From positions 1 through 64,000 of the forward strand of contig NZ_JAKZFR010000005.1 of NCBI RefSeq assembly GCF_022808935.1: DNA of 64,000 bases, read 5' to 3'. Both the position numbers and the translations under genes were made by a program. The notes beneath the pieces were generated by a model. That model saw only the letters and a list, made by a program, of their open reading frames with translations, did not search any database and was not told the origin of the DNA. Within the stretch, counting starts at the first letter, position 1. Each line of letters starts with the position of its first letter. Source of the DNA: Geothrix sp. SG200 (GTDB lineage Bacteria; Acidobacteriota; Holophagae; Holophagales; Holophagaceae). This document shows positions 55,961-64,000 of this stretch, one piece after another.

Positions 55961-56587
55961 ATGTCCAAAGGAATCATCGGCAAGAAGCTGGGGATGACCC
56001 AGATCTTCAATGAGCAGGGCCAGATCGTCCCCGTGACCGTCATCCAGGCCGGCCCCTGCGTGGTCGTGATGCGCAAGACCTCCGCCAAGGATGGCTACGA
56101 GGCCGTGCAGATCGGCTACGTGGACCCCAATGGCGGCAAGCGTGCCTCCAAGGCCGAGAAGGGCCACTGCGAGAAGCAGGGCGTCGCTCCGGTCCGCGTG
56201 CTGCGCGAGATCAAGGTGGACGCGGCTGACACGTCCAAGCCCGGCGACAGCGTCCTGGCCAGCGCCTTCGAGGCGAAGACCAAGGTGAACGTCACCGGCA
56301 TCAGCAAGGGCAAGGGCTTCGCCGGCGTCATCAAGCGGCACCACTTCGCTGGCGGCCGCGCGACCCACGGCTCCATGTTCCACCGCGCTCCCGGCTCCAT
56401 CGGCCAGTCGAGCTACCCCAGCCGCGTGTTCCCCGGCATGCGCATGGCCGGCCACATGGGCGACGCCCAGGTGACCGTGCGCAACCTGGAGATCGCCAAG
56501 GTGGACGCCGAGAACAACCTGCTGCTCATCAAGGGCGCCGTCCCCGGCCCCAAGGGTGGGTACATCGTCATCAAGCAGGAGGCCTAG
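55961..56587 (+). CDS. rplC: 50S ribosomal protein L3
   Basis: 208-residue large-subunit assembly protein near the peptidyl transferase centre. MSKGIIGKKLGMTQIFNEQG at the start and KRHHFAGGRATHGS with HRAPGSIGQSSYPSRVF are characteristic. GAGGGGGGAG precedes ATG 55961, 14 nt after rpsJ. Its length is normal. Confidence 0.98.
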   Translation: MSKGIIGKKLGMTQIFNEQGQIVPVTVIQAGPCVVVMRKTSAKDGYEAVQIGYVDPNGGKRASKAEKGHCEKQGVAPVRVLREIKVDAADTSKPGDSVLASAFEAKTKVNVTGISKGKGFAGVIKRHHFAGGRATHGSMFHRAPGSIGQSSYPSRVFPGMRMAGHMGDAQVTVRNLEIAKVDAENNLLLIKGAVPGPKGGYIVIKQEA

Positions 56588-56588
56588 G

Positions 56589-57224
56589 ATGGCAGCGTTC
56601 CAGCACCCCGTCGTCAACCTCGACAACAAGCAGGTCGGCACCGTCGACCTCCTGCCCGAGGTGTTCAAGCTCGAGGACCTGAACGAGCACCTGATCTGGG
56701 AAGCGGTCCGCCACTTCCTGGCCAAGCGCCGCTCCGGCACCGCCAAGACCAAGGACAAGTGGGAAGTCAGCGGCTCCGGCAAGAAGCTCTGGAAGCAGAA
56801 GGGCACCGGCCGCGCCCGTGTGGGCTCCATCCGCAGCCCTCTGTGGAAGGGCGGCGCGACGGTCCATGGCCCGCACCCCCGTTCCTATGACTACGCCTTC
56901 CCCAAGAAGGCCCGGCGCGCCGCCCTGCGGAACGCCCTGTCCGCGAAGCTCGCGAGCGGCCAGATGCTGGTGGTCGAGAGCTGGGAGGTCGAGTCCCACA
57001 AGACCAAGGCCCTGATCCAGACCCTCGGCAAGCTCGGCGTCACCGGCTCCGCCCTTCTGGTGGGCACCGAGGCCAGCGAGAAGCTCTCCCGCGCCGCCGG
57101 CAACAACCCGAAGCTGCAGACCGTCGAGAGCCTGGGCGTGAACGTCTATGAGCTCCTCAAGTACGACCAGGTGATCTTCTCCAAGGAAGCCGTCCTGGCC
57201 CTCCAGGAGGTGGTGAAGCCATGA
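56589..57224 (+). CDS. rplD: 50S ribosomal protein L4
   Basis: 211-residue protein lining the exit tunnel; in enterobacteria it also represses the S10 operon. The tunnel loop region is GTGRARVGSIRSPLWKGG, and the N-terminus is MAAFQHPVVNLDNKQVG. ATG 56589 is 1 nt after the rplC stop. Its stop overlaps rplW by 4 nt. Confidence 0.97.
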   Translation: MAAFQHPVVNLDNKQVGTVDLLPEVFKLEDLNEHLIWEAVRHFLAKRRSGTAKTKDKWEVSGSGKKLWKQKGTGRARVGSIRSPLWKGGATVHGPHPRSYDYAFPKKARRAALRNALSAKLASGQMLVVESWEVESHKTKALIQTLGKLGVTGSALLVGTEASEKLSRAAGNNPKLQTVESLGVNVYELLKYDQVIFSKEAVLALQEVVKP

Positions 57225-57496
57225 CCAAGATCTTCGACGTGATCCGCAAGCCCCTCCTCACGGAGAAGGGCCAGATCCTGCGGGAGAAGAACATCCAGGT
57301 GTTCGAGGTGGCCACCTGGGCCACCAAGCACCAGATCCAGGAGGCCGTGGAGCTCCTGCTCCAGTCCAAGGTGAAGAGCGTCCGCACCGTGCGGATCCCC
57401 AGCCGGACCAAGCGCCTCGGCCGCTTCGTGGGGACCTCCAGCCCCCGCAAGAAGGCCTATGTCGAACTCGCCGAGGGCGCACCCGCGTCCGAGTAG
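57221..57496 (+). CDS. rplW: 50S ribosomal protein L23
   Basis: 91-residue protein at the tunnel exit, docking site for trigger factor and SRP. DVIRKPLLTEKGQ and VEVATWATKHQIQEAVE-like (FEVATWATKHQIQEAV) segments fit. Translation is coupled to rplD through ATGA. A 73 nt spacer follows before rplB. Confidence 0.96.
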   Translation: MTKIFDVIRKPLLTEKGQILREKNIQVFEVATWATKHQIQEAVELLLQSKVKSVRTVRIPSRTKRLGRFVGTSSPRKKAYVELAEGAPASE

Positions 57497-57569
57497 GCGA
57501 TCCATGGCGGACGGACAAGCTTTGCCCACTATCGCCCGCCCCTTTCAACCCTGAGGCAAGAGGACACCC

Positions 57570-58391
57570 ATGAGCATCAAGCAGCTCAAGCCCACGACCC
57601 CCGGTCAGCGCGGCATGTCCAAGTTCGGCTTCGAGGAAATCACGACGGACACGCCTGAGCGTTCCCTGATTGCCAAGAAGAACCGCACTGGCGGCCGGTC
57701 CAACACCGGTCGGGTCACCACCCGCCACATCGGCGGCGGCCACAAGCGCCAGTACCGCATCATCGACTTCAAGCGCAACAAGCTCGAAGTCCCGGCCAAG
57801 GTCGCGACCATCGAATACGATCCCAACCGCACCGCCCGCATCGCCCTTCTGGTCTACGCGGACGGCGAGAAGCGCTACATCCTGGCCCCCGATGGCCTGG
57901 AAGTGGGCCGCACCGTGGTGGCCGGCAAGAACGCCGACATCCTGGTGGGCAACGCGCTGCCCCTGCGGAACATCCCCGTGGGCAACACGGTGCACAACAT
58001 CGAGATGAAGCCCGGCAAGGGCGGCCAGATCGCCCGCGCCGCCGGCACCTTCGCCCAGCTCGTGGCGAAGGAGGACGACTACGCCCAGCTCCGCATGCCC
58101 TCCGGCGAGATCCGCAAGATCCACCTGGACTGCTACGCGACCATCGGCACCGTCGGCAACCTGCAGCACGAGAACATCCAGATCGGCAAGGCCGGTCGCA
58201 CCCGCTGGAAGGGCATCCGCCCGACCGTCCGCGGCGTGGTCATGAACCCCGTCGACCACCCCCACGGTGGCGGCGAGGGTCGCACCTCCGGTGGCCGTCA
58301 CCCGGTGACGCCCTGGGGCCAGCCGACCCGTGGCTACAAGACCCGTGGCAACCGTCGCACGGACAAGTTCATCGTCAAGCGGATCAACTAG
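57570..58391 (+). CDS. rplB: 50S ribosomal protein L2
   Basis: 273-residue protein needed for subunit joining and peptidyl transfer. The family segments [17 protein letters not shown], ASVGRTxG-equivalent [19 protein letters not shown] and the C-terminal [19 protein letters not shown] with the essential His are present. AAGAGGACACC precedes the ATG. Confidence 0.98.
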   Translation: MSIKQLKPTTPGQRGMSKFGFEEITTDTPERSLIAKKNRTGGRSNTGRVTTRHIGGGHKRQYRIIDFKRNKLEVPAKVATIEYDPNRTARIALLVYADGEKRYILAPDGLEVGRTVVAGKNADILVGNALPLRNIPVGNTVHNIEMKPGKGGQIARAAGTFAQLVAKEDDYAQLRMPSGEIRKIHLDCYATIGTVGNLQHENIQIGKAGRTRWKGIRPTVRGVVMNPVDHPHGGGEGRTSGGRHPVTPWGQPTRGYKTRGNRRTDKFIVKRIN

Positions 58392-58402
58392 GAGGCCCGA
58401 CA

Positions 58403-58687
58403 ATGGCACGTTCCCTGAAAAAAGGCCCGTTCATTGACGCCCACCTCCAGAAGAAGGTGGAAGTCGCCCAGGCGGCCAACGACAAGCGCGTGATCAAGAC
58501 CTGGTCCCGCCGCTCCACCGTGGTCCCGCAGATGATCGGACTGACCCTCGCCGTGCACAACGGCAACAAGTTCATTCCTGTCTATGTCACCGAGAACATG
58601 ATCGGCCACAAGCTGGGCGAGTTCGCCCTGACCCGCACCTTCAAGGGTCACGCTGGCAAGGCCGACACCAAGGCGAAGGGGAAGTAG
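58403..58687 (+). CDS. rpsS: 30S ribosomal protein S19
   Basis: 94-residue protein of the 30S head. It starts [19 protein letters not shown] and has [16 protein letters not shown] and [15 protein letters not shown]. It lies 11 nt after rplB and 2 nt before rplV. Confidence 0.97.
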   Translation: MARSLKKGPFIDAHLQKKVEVAQAANDKRVIKTWSRRSTVVPQMIGLTLAVHNGNKFIPVYVTENMIGHKLGEFALTRTFKGHAGKADTKAKGK

Positions 58688-58689
58688 CG

Positions 58690-59043
58690 ATGGCTGAGAT
58701 CGTTTCCAGCGCCACCGTTCGCCACCTGCGCGGTTCGGCCCAGAAGGCCCGCCTCGTGGTGGACATGATCCGCGGCAAGCACGTCGGCGAGGCCCAGTGG
58801 GTGCTCGCGCAGGCCAAGAAGTACGCCGCCGCCCCCATCCGCAAGCTCCTGGATTCCGCCGTGGCCAACGCCATCGACAAGAACCCGTCCGTCAACCCGG
58901 ACGAGCTGATGGTCAAGACCGCCTTCGTGGACGAGGGCTTCCGCATGAAGCGGGTCCGCCCTGCGCCCATGGGCCGCGCCTACCGGGTCCAGAAGCGCAC
59001 CTGCCACATCACCATCCAGCTTTCTGCGGCCGGGGAGGAGTAG
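58690..59043 (+). CDS. rplV: 50S ribosomal protein L22
   Basis: 117-residue tunnel protein. [20 protein letters not shown] and the tunnel hairpin [19 protein letters not shown] are conserved. This hairpin is where macrolide-resistance changes occur in other bacteria; here it looks normal. The next start follows 2 nt after its stop. Confidence 0.96.
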   Translation: MAEIVSSATVRHLRGSAQKARLVVDMIRGKHVGEAQWVLAQAKKYAAAPIRKLLDSAVANAIDKNPSVNPDELMVKTAFVDEGFRMKRVRPAPMGRAYRVQKRTCHITIQLSAAGEE

Positions 59044-59045
59044 TC

Positions 59046-59693
59046 ATGGGTCAGAAGGTCCACCCCTACGGGTTCCGCCTCGTCCACCAGAAGAACTGGC
59101 GCAGCAAGTGGTTCTCCAAGCGCGAGTACTCTTCGCTGCTCCACGAGGACATCAAGCTGCGCCGCGAGCTCAAGAAGCAGCTGCACAGCCTGAATGCGAT
59201 GATCTCGAAGATCGACATCGAGCGCGCCGCGGACAAGGTCACCGTGCGCATCTTCACCGCCCGCCCCGGCATCGTCATCGGCCGCAAGGGCGCCGAGATC
59301 GACAAGCTGCGCGAGGATCTCCAGAAGCGCCTGAACCGTCCCGTGTCCGTCGACATCCAGGAGATCAAGAAGCCTGAGGTCGATGCCCAGCTCGTGGCCG
59401 AGGGCGTGGCCCAGCAGCTCGAGCGCCGCATCGCCTTCCGCCGCGCCATGCGCAAGGCGGAGGAGGCCGCGATCCGCTTCGGCGCCAAGGGTTTCAAGAT
59501 CAAGGTCTCCGGCCGCCTGAACGGCGCCGAGATCGCCCGGACCGAGGACTACCTCTCCGGTCAGATGCCCCTGCAGACCATTCGCGCGGGCGTGGATTAC
59601 GGTTTCGCCGAGGCCCGCACGACCTACGGGATCATCGGCATCAAGGTTTGGGTGAACCTGGGCGACCAGGTTGCCGAGACCGTGAAGCGCTGA
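59046..59693 (+). CDS. rpsC: 30S ribosomal protein S3
   Basis: 215-residue mRNA-entry protein with helicase function. [20 protein letters not shown] starts the protein, and the KH-type motif [17 protein letters not shown] and C-terminal [13 protein letters not shown] follow. ATG 59046 lies 2 nt after rplV with GGGGAGGAG before it. Confidence 0.98.
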   Translation: MGQKVHPYGFRLVHQKNWRSKWFSKREYSSLLHEDIKLRRELKKQLHSLNAMISKIDIERAADKVTVRIFTARPGIVIGRKGAEIDKLREDLQKRLNRPVSVDIQEIKKPEVDAQLVAEGVAQQLERRIAFRRAMRKAEEAAIRFGAKGFKIKVSGRLNGAEIARTEDYLSGQMPLQTIRAGVDYGFAEARTTYGIIGIKVWVNLGDQVAETVKR

Positions 59694-59702
59694 GGTGACC
59701 CC

Positions 59703-60122
59703 ATGCTGATGCCCAAGAAGGTCAAGAACCGCAAAACCCAGAAAGGCCGCACCCGCGGCGTCGCCACCCGCGGCAACGATCTCGCCTTCGGCGATTTCGG
59801 CCTCAAGGCGACGGAGCACTGCTGGCTGACCAACCGTCAGATCGAAGCCGCCCGTATCGCCATGACCCGCCACATCAAGCGCGGCGGCAAGATCTGGATC
59901 CGCATCTTCCCGGACCGTCCCACTACCTCGAAGCCCGCGGAGACCCGCATGGGCTCCGGCAAGGGGGCTCCGGACGGTTGGGTGGCAGTGATCCGCCCCG
60001 GCCGCATCCTCTTCGAGATGGAGGGGGTGACCGACGAGGTGGCGCGCGAGGCCCTGCGTTTGGCCCAGATGAAGTTGTCCGTGGCGTCTGAAATCGTCAC
60101 CCGCACGCCGCCGGAGGAGTGA
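59703..60122 (+). CDS. rplP: 50S ribosomal protein L16
   Basis: 139-residue protein at the A-site tRNA elbow. It starts [19 protein letters not shown]; the MLMPK form is the usual family start. [10 protein letters not shown] and [18 protein letters not shown] are conserved. GAGGTGA lies before ATG 59703. Confidence 0.97.
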   Translation: MLMPKKVKNRKTQKGRTRGVATRGNDLAFGDFGLKATEHCWLTNRQIEAARIAMTRHIKRGGKIWIRIFPDRPTTSKPAETRMGSGKGAPDGWVAVIRPGRILFEMEGVTDEVAREALRLAQMKLSVASEIVTRTPPEE

Positions 60123-60127
60123 TCGCC

Positions 60128-60328
60128 ATGACCAAGAAGAATCCCTTTTCCGATTTGACCGGCAAGAGCGTCGAGGAGCTGGCGCAGCTGGAGGCCGAGC
60201 TGGCCGCCAAGCGGTTCACCCTCCGCTTCCAGCACGCCGTGGGCCAGGTCGAGAACACCGCCGAGATCCGCAAGACTCGCCGTGAGCTCGCCCGTGTCAA
60301 AACCGCCCTGGCGACGAAGCTGGCCTAG
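60128..60328 (+). CDS. rpmC: 50S ribosomal protein L29
   Basis: 66-residue helical protein near the tunnel exit. [20 protein letters not shown] and [20 protein letters not shown] are typical. ATG 60128 is chosen over ATG 60119, which would overlap the rplP stop; GGAGGAG lies about 9 nt before it. Confidence 0.95.
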   Translation: MTKKNPFSDLTGKSVEELAQLEAELAAKRFTLRFQHAVGQVENTAEIRKTRRELARVKTALATKLA

Positions 60329-60336
60329 GAGATCCC

Positions 60337-60594
60337 ATGAGCCTCGAAAACAAGATGATTCGTAACGGCGTCGTGGTCTCCAACAAGGCCGACAAGACCG
60401 TGGTGGTGAAGGTGGAGCGCAAGTTCCAGCACCCGCTCTACCACCGCACGGTCAAGCAGACCGCCAAGTTCATGGCCCACGACGAGACCAACGCCTGCGG
60501 CATCGGCGACGTGGTCAAGATCGTGGAGACCCGCCCCCTTTCCAAGCGCAAGCGCTGGACGGTCCTCGAGATCGTCCAGAAGGCCGGCGAGTAA
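60337..60594 (+). CDS. rpsQ: 30S ribosomal protein S17
   Basis: 85-residue primary 16S-binding protein. [39 protein letters not shown] and [18 protein letters not shown] are hallmark segments. It is tightly spaced with rpmC (8 nt) and rplN (9 nt). Confidence 0.97.
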   Translation: MSLENKMIRNGVVVSNKADKTVVVKVERKFQHPLYHRTVKQTAKFMAHDETNACGIGDVVKIVETRPLSKRKRWTVLEIVQKAGE

Positions 60595-60603
60595 GGAGCT
60601 CAC

Positions 60604-60972
60604 ATGATCCAGATGGGAACCATGCTCACCGTCGCCGACAACTCCGGCGCCAAGAAGATCTGCTGCATCCTGCCCCTGGGCGGCGGTGTGGGCAAGATCG
60701 CCCAGCTCGGCGACGTGATCACCGCCTCCGTCAAGGAAGCGATCCCGGGCGGAACGGTCAAGAAGAAGGCCGTCGTCCAGGCCGTGATCGTCCGCCAGCG
60801 CAAGGCCTACCGCCGCAAGGACGGCTCCTACATCCGCTTCGACGAGAACGCCGCCGTCATCATCAAGAAGGATGGCGAGCCCGTCGGCACCCGCGTGTTC
60901 GGCCCCGTGGCCCGCGAGCTGCGCGAGCGGAAGTACATGAAGATCGTCTCCCTCGCCCCTGAGGTGCTGTAA
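60604..60972 (+). CDS. rplN: 50S ribosomal protein L14
   Basis: 122-residue protein of the subunit interface, binding site of the silencing factor Rsf[20 protein letters not shown] starts it, and [12 protein letters not shown]-like [19 protein letters not shown] follows. The TAA stop overlaps the rplX ATG by 1 nt (TAATG). Confidence 0.97.
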   Translation: MIQMGTMLTVADNSGAKKICCILPLGGGVGKIAQLGDVITASVKEAIPGGTVKKKAVVQAVIVRQRKAYRRKDGSYIRFDENAAVIIKKDGEPVGTRVFGPVARELRERKYMKIVSLAPEVL

Positions 60973-61247
60973 TGGAAGCCACCACCACCAAGATGAAGCT
61001 CAAGAAGGGCGATCAGGTCGTCGTCATCGCCGGCAAGGAGAAGGGCAAGACCGGGACCGTCTCCAAGGTCAGCCCCGCCACCAACCGGGTGGTCGTCGCC
61101 GGCGTCAACATGATCAAGAAGGCCACCAAGCCCAATCCCCAGACCGGCGAGGGCGGCGGCATCGTCGAGAAGGAGGCGTCCATCCACGCTTCCAACGTCA
61201 TGCTCCTCGACGCCAAGACCGGCAAGGGCACGCGCAAGCGGGGTTGA
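60972..61247 (+). CDS. rplX: 50S ribosomal protein L24
   Basis: 91-residue assembly initiator with a KOW motif, [20 protein letters not shown], then [18 protein letters not shown]. It is one of the first proteins to bind 23S rRNA. Repeat copy D starts 6 nt after its stop and a 330 nt spacer separates it from rplE, which is usually adjacent. Confidence 0.96.
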   Translation: MEATTTKMKLKKGDQVVVIAGKEKGKTGTVSKVSPATNRVVVAGVNMIKKATKPNPQTGEGGGIVEKEASIHASNVMLLDAKTGKGTRKRG

Positions 61248-61253
61248 TTCTCT

Positions 61254-61330
61254 CCGAGGGTTCCGCGCTCCGCTACGCTGCGCGCACACCCCCGGGCCCC
61301 CGCGTCCTCGGAGGCTGAGCCTCCTCGGAC
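61254..61330 (+). repeat. Stop-proximal two-hairpin element, copy D
   Basis: Hairpin I (61254-61295): CCGAGGG pairs with CCCCCGG apart from one A-C mismatch, enclosing CGCGC/GCGCG. Hairpin II (61304-61330): GTCC, tc, GGAGGC, loop TGA, GCCTCC, tc, GGAC. Compared with copy A two pairs differ by compensatory change (T-A for C-G in the outer stem, G-C for C-G in the inner stem). It starts 6 nt after the rplX stop. Confidence 0.87.
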
Positions 61331-61577
61331 CTACCTGATCGGGTGTTCCGGGACCCTGGAACCACCGCACCGCCTTTGAAATACAAGCTTTTGCCTTCCC
61401 AGGGGCCTTCGTTCATGGGAAGATCTTCGTTCTGTCCCGTGCGCGGGGCGGGAATCCACGGCGCATATCGCGCCATGACAACTGAGGTTGGGGGGAAACG
61501 GGCCGGACCGCCGTCCCAAGCCCCCCCGCCCTCCCGAACCCCTGGGGCATAGCCGCCCCACGGAAATGGAGGCATCC
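61331..61577 (+). other. Spacer between repeat copy D and rplE
   Basis: About 247 nt without a supported gene, interrupting the spc operon. It contains the hairpin GGCGC-ATATC-GCGCC (about 61459-61473) and TTGAAATACAAG (from about 61375), which offers a possible -35 box but no matching -10. It may hold a secondary promoter for rplE onward. Confidence 0.5.
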
Positions 61578-62141
61578 ATGACTGCCAAGCAGGACCACGC
61601 GGAGCCCCGCGTCAAGGCTCGCTACCACCAGGAGGTGGTGTCGAAGCTCAAGGAGGAGTTCGCCTTCTCCTCCGCCATGCAGGTGCCCCGCCTGCAGAAG
61701 ATCGTCATCAACATGGGCGTCGGCGACGCCATCCAGAACATCAAGGTCCTGGACGTGGCTGTTGACGAGCTGACCGCCATCGCCGGCCAGAAGGCCGTCG
61801 TGCGCAAGGCCAAGAAGAGCGTCGCCCAGTTCAAGCTGCGCGCCGGCATGCCCATCGCCTGCATGGTGACCCTGCGCGGTCCCCGCATGTGGGAGTTCTT
61901 CGACCGCCTGGTGACCCTGTCCCTTCCCCGCGTCCGCGACTTCCGCGGCGTGCCCACCAAGTCCTTCGACGGCCGCGGCAACTACACGCTGGGCCTCAAG
62001 GACCAGTTGATCTTCCAGGAGATCGACTACTCCAAGGTGGACAAGATGAAGGGCATGAACATCACCTTCGTGACCACCGCCAAGAACGACGCCGAAGCGC
62101 GGGCCCTGCTGGCCCACCTCGGTATGCCCTTCCGCAAATAG
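61578..62141 (+). CDS. rplE: 50S ribosomal protein L5
   Basis: 187-residue central-protuberance protein that binds 5S r[32 protein letters not shown] and the [13 protein letters not shown] region fit. ATG 61578 has GGAGG at 5 nt and is preferred over ATG 61566. The N-terminus has a short extra stretch, [14 protein letters not shown]. Confidence 0.97.
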   Translation: MTAKQDHAEPRVKARYHQEVVSKLKEEFAFSSAMQVPRLQKIVINMGVGDAIQNIKVLDVAVDELTAIAGQKAVVRKAKKSVAQFKLRAGMPIACMVTLRGPRMWEFFDRLVTLSLPRVRDFRGVPTKSFDGRGNYTLGLKDQLIFQEIDYSKVDKMKGMNITFVTTAKNDAEARALLAHLGMPFRK

Positions 62142-62159
62142 GCTAAGGAGATCATACCG

Positions 62160-62345
62160 ATGGCCAAGATTTCCAAAATCGTCAAGGATTCGCGCAAGCC
62201 GAAGTTCTCGACCCAGCACCGCAACCGCTGCAAGTGCTGCGGCCGGCCCCGGGGCTTCATGCGCAAGTTTGAACTCTGCCGTCTGTGCTTCCGCAAGTTC
62301 GCCCTCAACGGCGAGCTGCCGGGCGTCCAGAAGTCCAGCTGGTAA
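62160..62345 (+). CDS. rpsZ: 30S ribosomal protein S14, zinc-binding (type Z)
   Basis: 61-residue S14 of the short form. Four Cys in CKCCGRPRG and [10 protein letters not shown] give the CxxC...CxxC zinc site, so this is the zinc-dependent type rather than the long C-minus form. It starts [18 protein letters not shown] and follows rplE by 18 nt. Confidence 0.96.
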   Translation: MAKISKIVKDSRKPKFSTQHRNRCKCCGRPRGFMRKFELCRLCFRKFALNGELPGVQKSSW

Positions 62346-62357
62346 GGAGAGGGGACC

Positions 62358-62753
62358 ATGCATACCGATCCCATCGCTGACTACCTCACCCGCATCCGCA
62401 ACGGCATCATGGCCGGTCACGATGCCGTGGTGGTGCCCGCCTCCAAGATCAAGGCCGGCCTCTGCGGCATCCTGAAGCAGGAGGGCTACATCCATTCCTT
62501 CAAGCAGGTGGAGCACGAGGGCCGCGCGTACCTCATCCTCAACCTCAAGTACGTGAAGGACAAGGAGAACGTGATCCACGGCCTGCGCCGCGTGTCCCGT
62601 CCCGGCCTGCGCATCTACTCCGGCGCGCAGGAGATCCCCGAAGTCCATGGCGGCCTCGGCATCGCGATCCTGTCCACCCCGAAGGGTCTCCTGACGGGCA
62701 AGGACGCCAAGAAGCAGAACGTCGGCGGCGAAGTCCTCGCCCACGTCTGGTAA
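62358..62753 (+). CDS. rpsH: 30S ribosomal protein S8
   Basis: 131-residue central-domain assembly protein and, in E. coli, repressor of the spc operon. [19 protein letters not shown] at the start and [19 protein letters not shown] with GGEVLAHVW at the end are typical. GGAGAGGGGA precedes the ATG. Confidence 0.97.
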   Translation: MHTDPIADYLTRIRNGIMAGHDAVVVPASKIKAGLCGILKQEGYIHSFKQVEHEGRAYLILNLKYVKDKENVIHGLRRVSRPGLRIYSGAQEIPEVHGGLGIAILSTPKGLLTGKDAKKQNVGGEVLAHVW

Positions 62754-62801
62754 CCCATCCTGAAACGGGCGGCATCCCCGCCCTCATCTAAGGAATCAAC
62801 C

Positions 62802-63338
62802 ATGTCTCGAATCGGAAAGAAGCCCGTGACGCTGCCCAAGGGCGTGAAGGTCACAGTCACCGGGTCCGAGGCCGTCGTCGAGGGCGCCAAGGGCAAGCTC
62901 ACTTGCCCGATCCCCGCCGGGATCACCCTCGAAGTTCAGGCCGACTCCGTGAACCTCACCCGCGTCAACGATGAGCCCCAGACCCGTGCCTACCACGGCC
63001 TGACCCGCGCCCTGCTCGGCAACGCCGTCACCGGTGTGACCGAGGGCTGGAAGAAGGAGCTGGACATCGTCGGCGTCGGCTACAAGGCCGCCATGGACGG
63101 CGCCAAGCTCAACCTCGAGCTCGGCTACAGCCATCCCATCAAGTACGAGGCTCCCGCGGGCATCCAGATGGCCGTCGAGAAGGCCACCCACATCGTCGTG
63201 ACCGGCATCGACCGGCAGCTGGTGGGCCAGGTCGCCGCCGACATCCGGAAGTTCCGCAAGCCCGAGCCCTACAAGGGCAAGGGCGTCATGTACACCGGCG
63301 AAGTCATCCGCCGCAAGGCCGGCAAGACCGGGAAGTAA
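62802..63338 (+). CDS. rplF: 50S ribosomal protein L6
   Basis: 178-residue protein of the factor-binding site with two similar domains. MSRIGKKPVTLPKGVKVTV starts it, with VGVGYKAAMDGAKLNLELG and the C-terminal KPEPYKGKGVMYTGE. A small hairpin GGGCGG-CATCC-CCGCCC lies in the 48 nt spacer before it. Confidence 0.97.
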   Translation: MSRIGKKPVTLPKGVKVTVTGSEAVVEGAKGKLTCPIPAGITLEVQADSVNLTRVNDEPQTRAYHGLTRALLGNAVTGVTEGWKKELDIVGVGYKAAMDGAKLNLELGYSHPIKYEAPAGIQMAVEKATHIVVTGIDRQLVGQVAADIRKFRKPEPYKGKGVMYTGEVIRRKAGKTGK

Positions 63339-63347
63339 GGGGAACCC

Positions 63348-63710
63348 ATGGCGAACGATATCAACATTCGGCGTGACAAGACCAAGGCCCGCATCCGCGG
63401 CCGCGTGAGCGGCACGCCCGAGCGGCCCCGCCTCACCATCTACAAGAGCCTGAAGCGCATCTACGTGCAGGCGGTGGACGACAGCAAGGGCATCACCCTG
63501 GCCTCCGCCAGCAGCCTCGAGAAGGACCTGCGCGAGAAGCTCAAGAACGGCGCCAACATCGAGGCCGCCAAGGCCGTCGGCGCCAGCATCGCCGCCCGGC
63601 TGAAGGAGAAGGGCATCACCGCAGTGGTGTTCGACCGGAACGGTTACGTCTATCACGGCCGCGTCAAGGCGCTGGCTGACAGCGCCCGCGAAGCCGGGCT
63701 CCAGTTCTAG
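63348..63710 (+). CDS. rplR: 50S ribosomal protein L18
   Basis: 120-residue 5S rRNA-binding protein. [38 protein letters not shown] and the C-terminal [20 protein letters not shown] are conserved. GGGGAA lies before the ATG, 9 nt after rplF. Confidence 0.97.
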   Translation: MANDINIRRDKTKARIRGRVSGTPERPRLTIYKSLKRIYVQAVDDSKGITLASASSLEKDLREKLKNGANIEAAKAVGASIAARLKEKGITAVVFDRNGYVYHGRVKALADSAREAGLQF

Positions 63711-63719
63711 GGGATCACC

Positions 63720-64000
63720 ATGGCGACTGCAGAGCTCAAGGACAACAAGGAAACCCGCAACAACCCCGAAGCCGGGGAATTCAAGGACCAGGTCATCTAC
63801 GTGGGCCGCGTCACCAAGGTGGTGAAGGGGGGCAAGAACTTCTCCTTCTCCGCGCTGGTGGTCGTGGGCGACGGCAACGGCAAGGTCGGCTTCGGTCTCG
63901 GCAAGGCCCTGGAAGTGCCCTCCGCCATCAAGAAGGGCATCGAGAGCGCCAAGCGCAACATGATCAAGGTCCCCCTCACCTCGAACGGCAGCCTGCCGCA
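63720..64000 (+). CDS. rpsE: 30S ribosomal protein S5, 3' end beyond window
   Basis: Partial gene: the first 93 codons are present and the frame is open at the window edge. [20 protein letters not shown] and [19 protein letters not shown] are the N-terminal double-stranded-RNA-binding region of S5, a fidelity protein at the mRNA entry. It starts 9 nt after rplR, continuing the spc operon. Confidence 0.96.
   Translation, partial: MATAELKDNKETRNNPEAGEFKDQVIYVGRVTKVVKGGKNFSFSALVVVGDGNGKVGFGLGKALEVPSAIKKGIESAKRNMIKVPLTSNGSLP

Overview
This 64 kb window is bacterial, GC-rich and gene-dense. The gene content (type III glutamine synthetase, a DUF5777-type beta-barrel with multihaem cytochromes, many sensor kinases, heptose/LPS-type genes, 4-cysteine S14) fits a Gram-negative acidobacterium of the Holophaga/Geothrix kind. 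That placement is an inference from gene content and composition, not a database result. No CRISPR array, phage, tRNA gene or transposase was seen.

Layout: (1) 1-9157 is a housekeeping block: the end of an rRNA operon (5S and terminator), thrS, infC (with an AUU start), rpmI, rplT, pheS, pheT, a ZapB-like gene, zapA, a probable 6S RNA and rny. (2) 9213-25513 is a signalling and redox region. It holds a GAF/PAS hybrid kinase, a beta-propeller sensor kinase with its LuxR-type regulator, and, divergent from these, a four-gene cytochrome cluster: an approximately 18-haem-site lipoprotein, a monohaem cytochrome, a small beta-barrel and a membrane-anchored P460-like cytochrome. A secreted BNR-repeat protein and a Cache hybrid kinase follow. 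(3) 25586-31595 carries alaS, purH and an orphan short nuoG. (4) 31614-46573 is mixed: envelope enzymes, an efp-rsgA pair, a Ser/Thr kinase, a CAAX-type protease, small enzymes, DAHP synthase, and a kinase / TsdA-like cytochrome / OmpR-type regulator group. (5) 46639-51998 holds a MITE-like inverted-repeat element abutting nadA, a small ORF, type III glutamine synthetase, an outer-membrane barrel, a heptose adenylyltransferase and a zinc ribbon. (6) 52028-64000 holds the str, S10 and spc ribosomal-protein operons, with tuf absent between fusA and rpsJ and a gap between rplX and rplE. The window ends inside rpsE.

The most unusual signal is a four-copy, two-hairpin repeat. Every copy starts 4-7 nt after a stop codon (rpmI, purH, fusA, rplX) and has the orientation of the preceding gene. 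Hairpin I is conserved in sequence. Hairpin II is conserved in shape, with compensatory base-pair changes between copies. Other points of note are a 363 bp element with about 31 bp terminal inverted repeats, atypical haem motifs in the multihaem lipoprotein, an EF-P with an EfpL-like loop, a PheT lacking the OB-type tRNA-binding domain, and an RsgA lacking the zinc-binding cysteines.

Start sites were chosen by Shine-Dalgarno spacing and family N-termini, so several differ from the longest possible reading frame.
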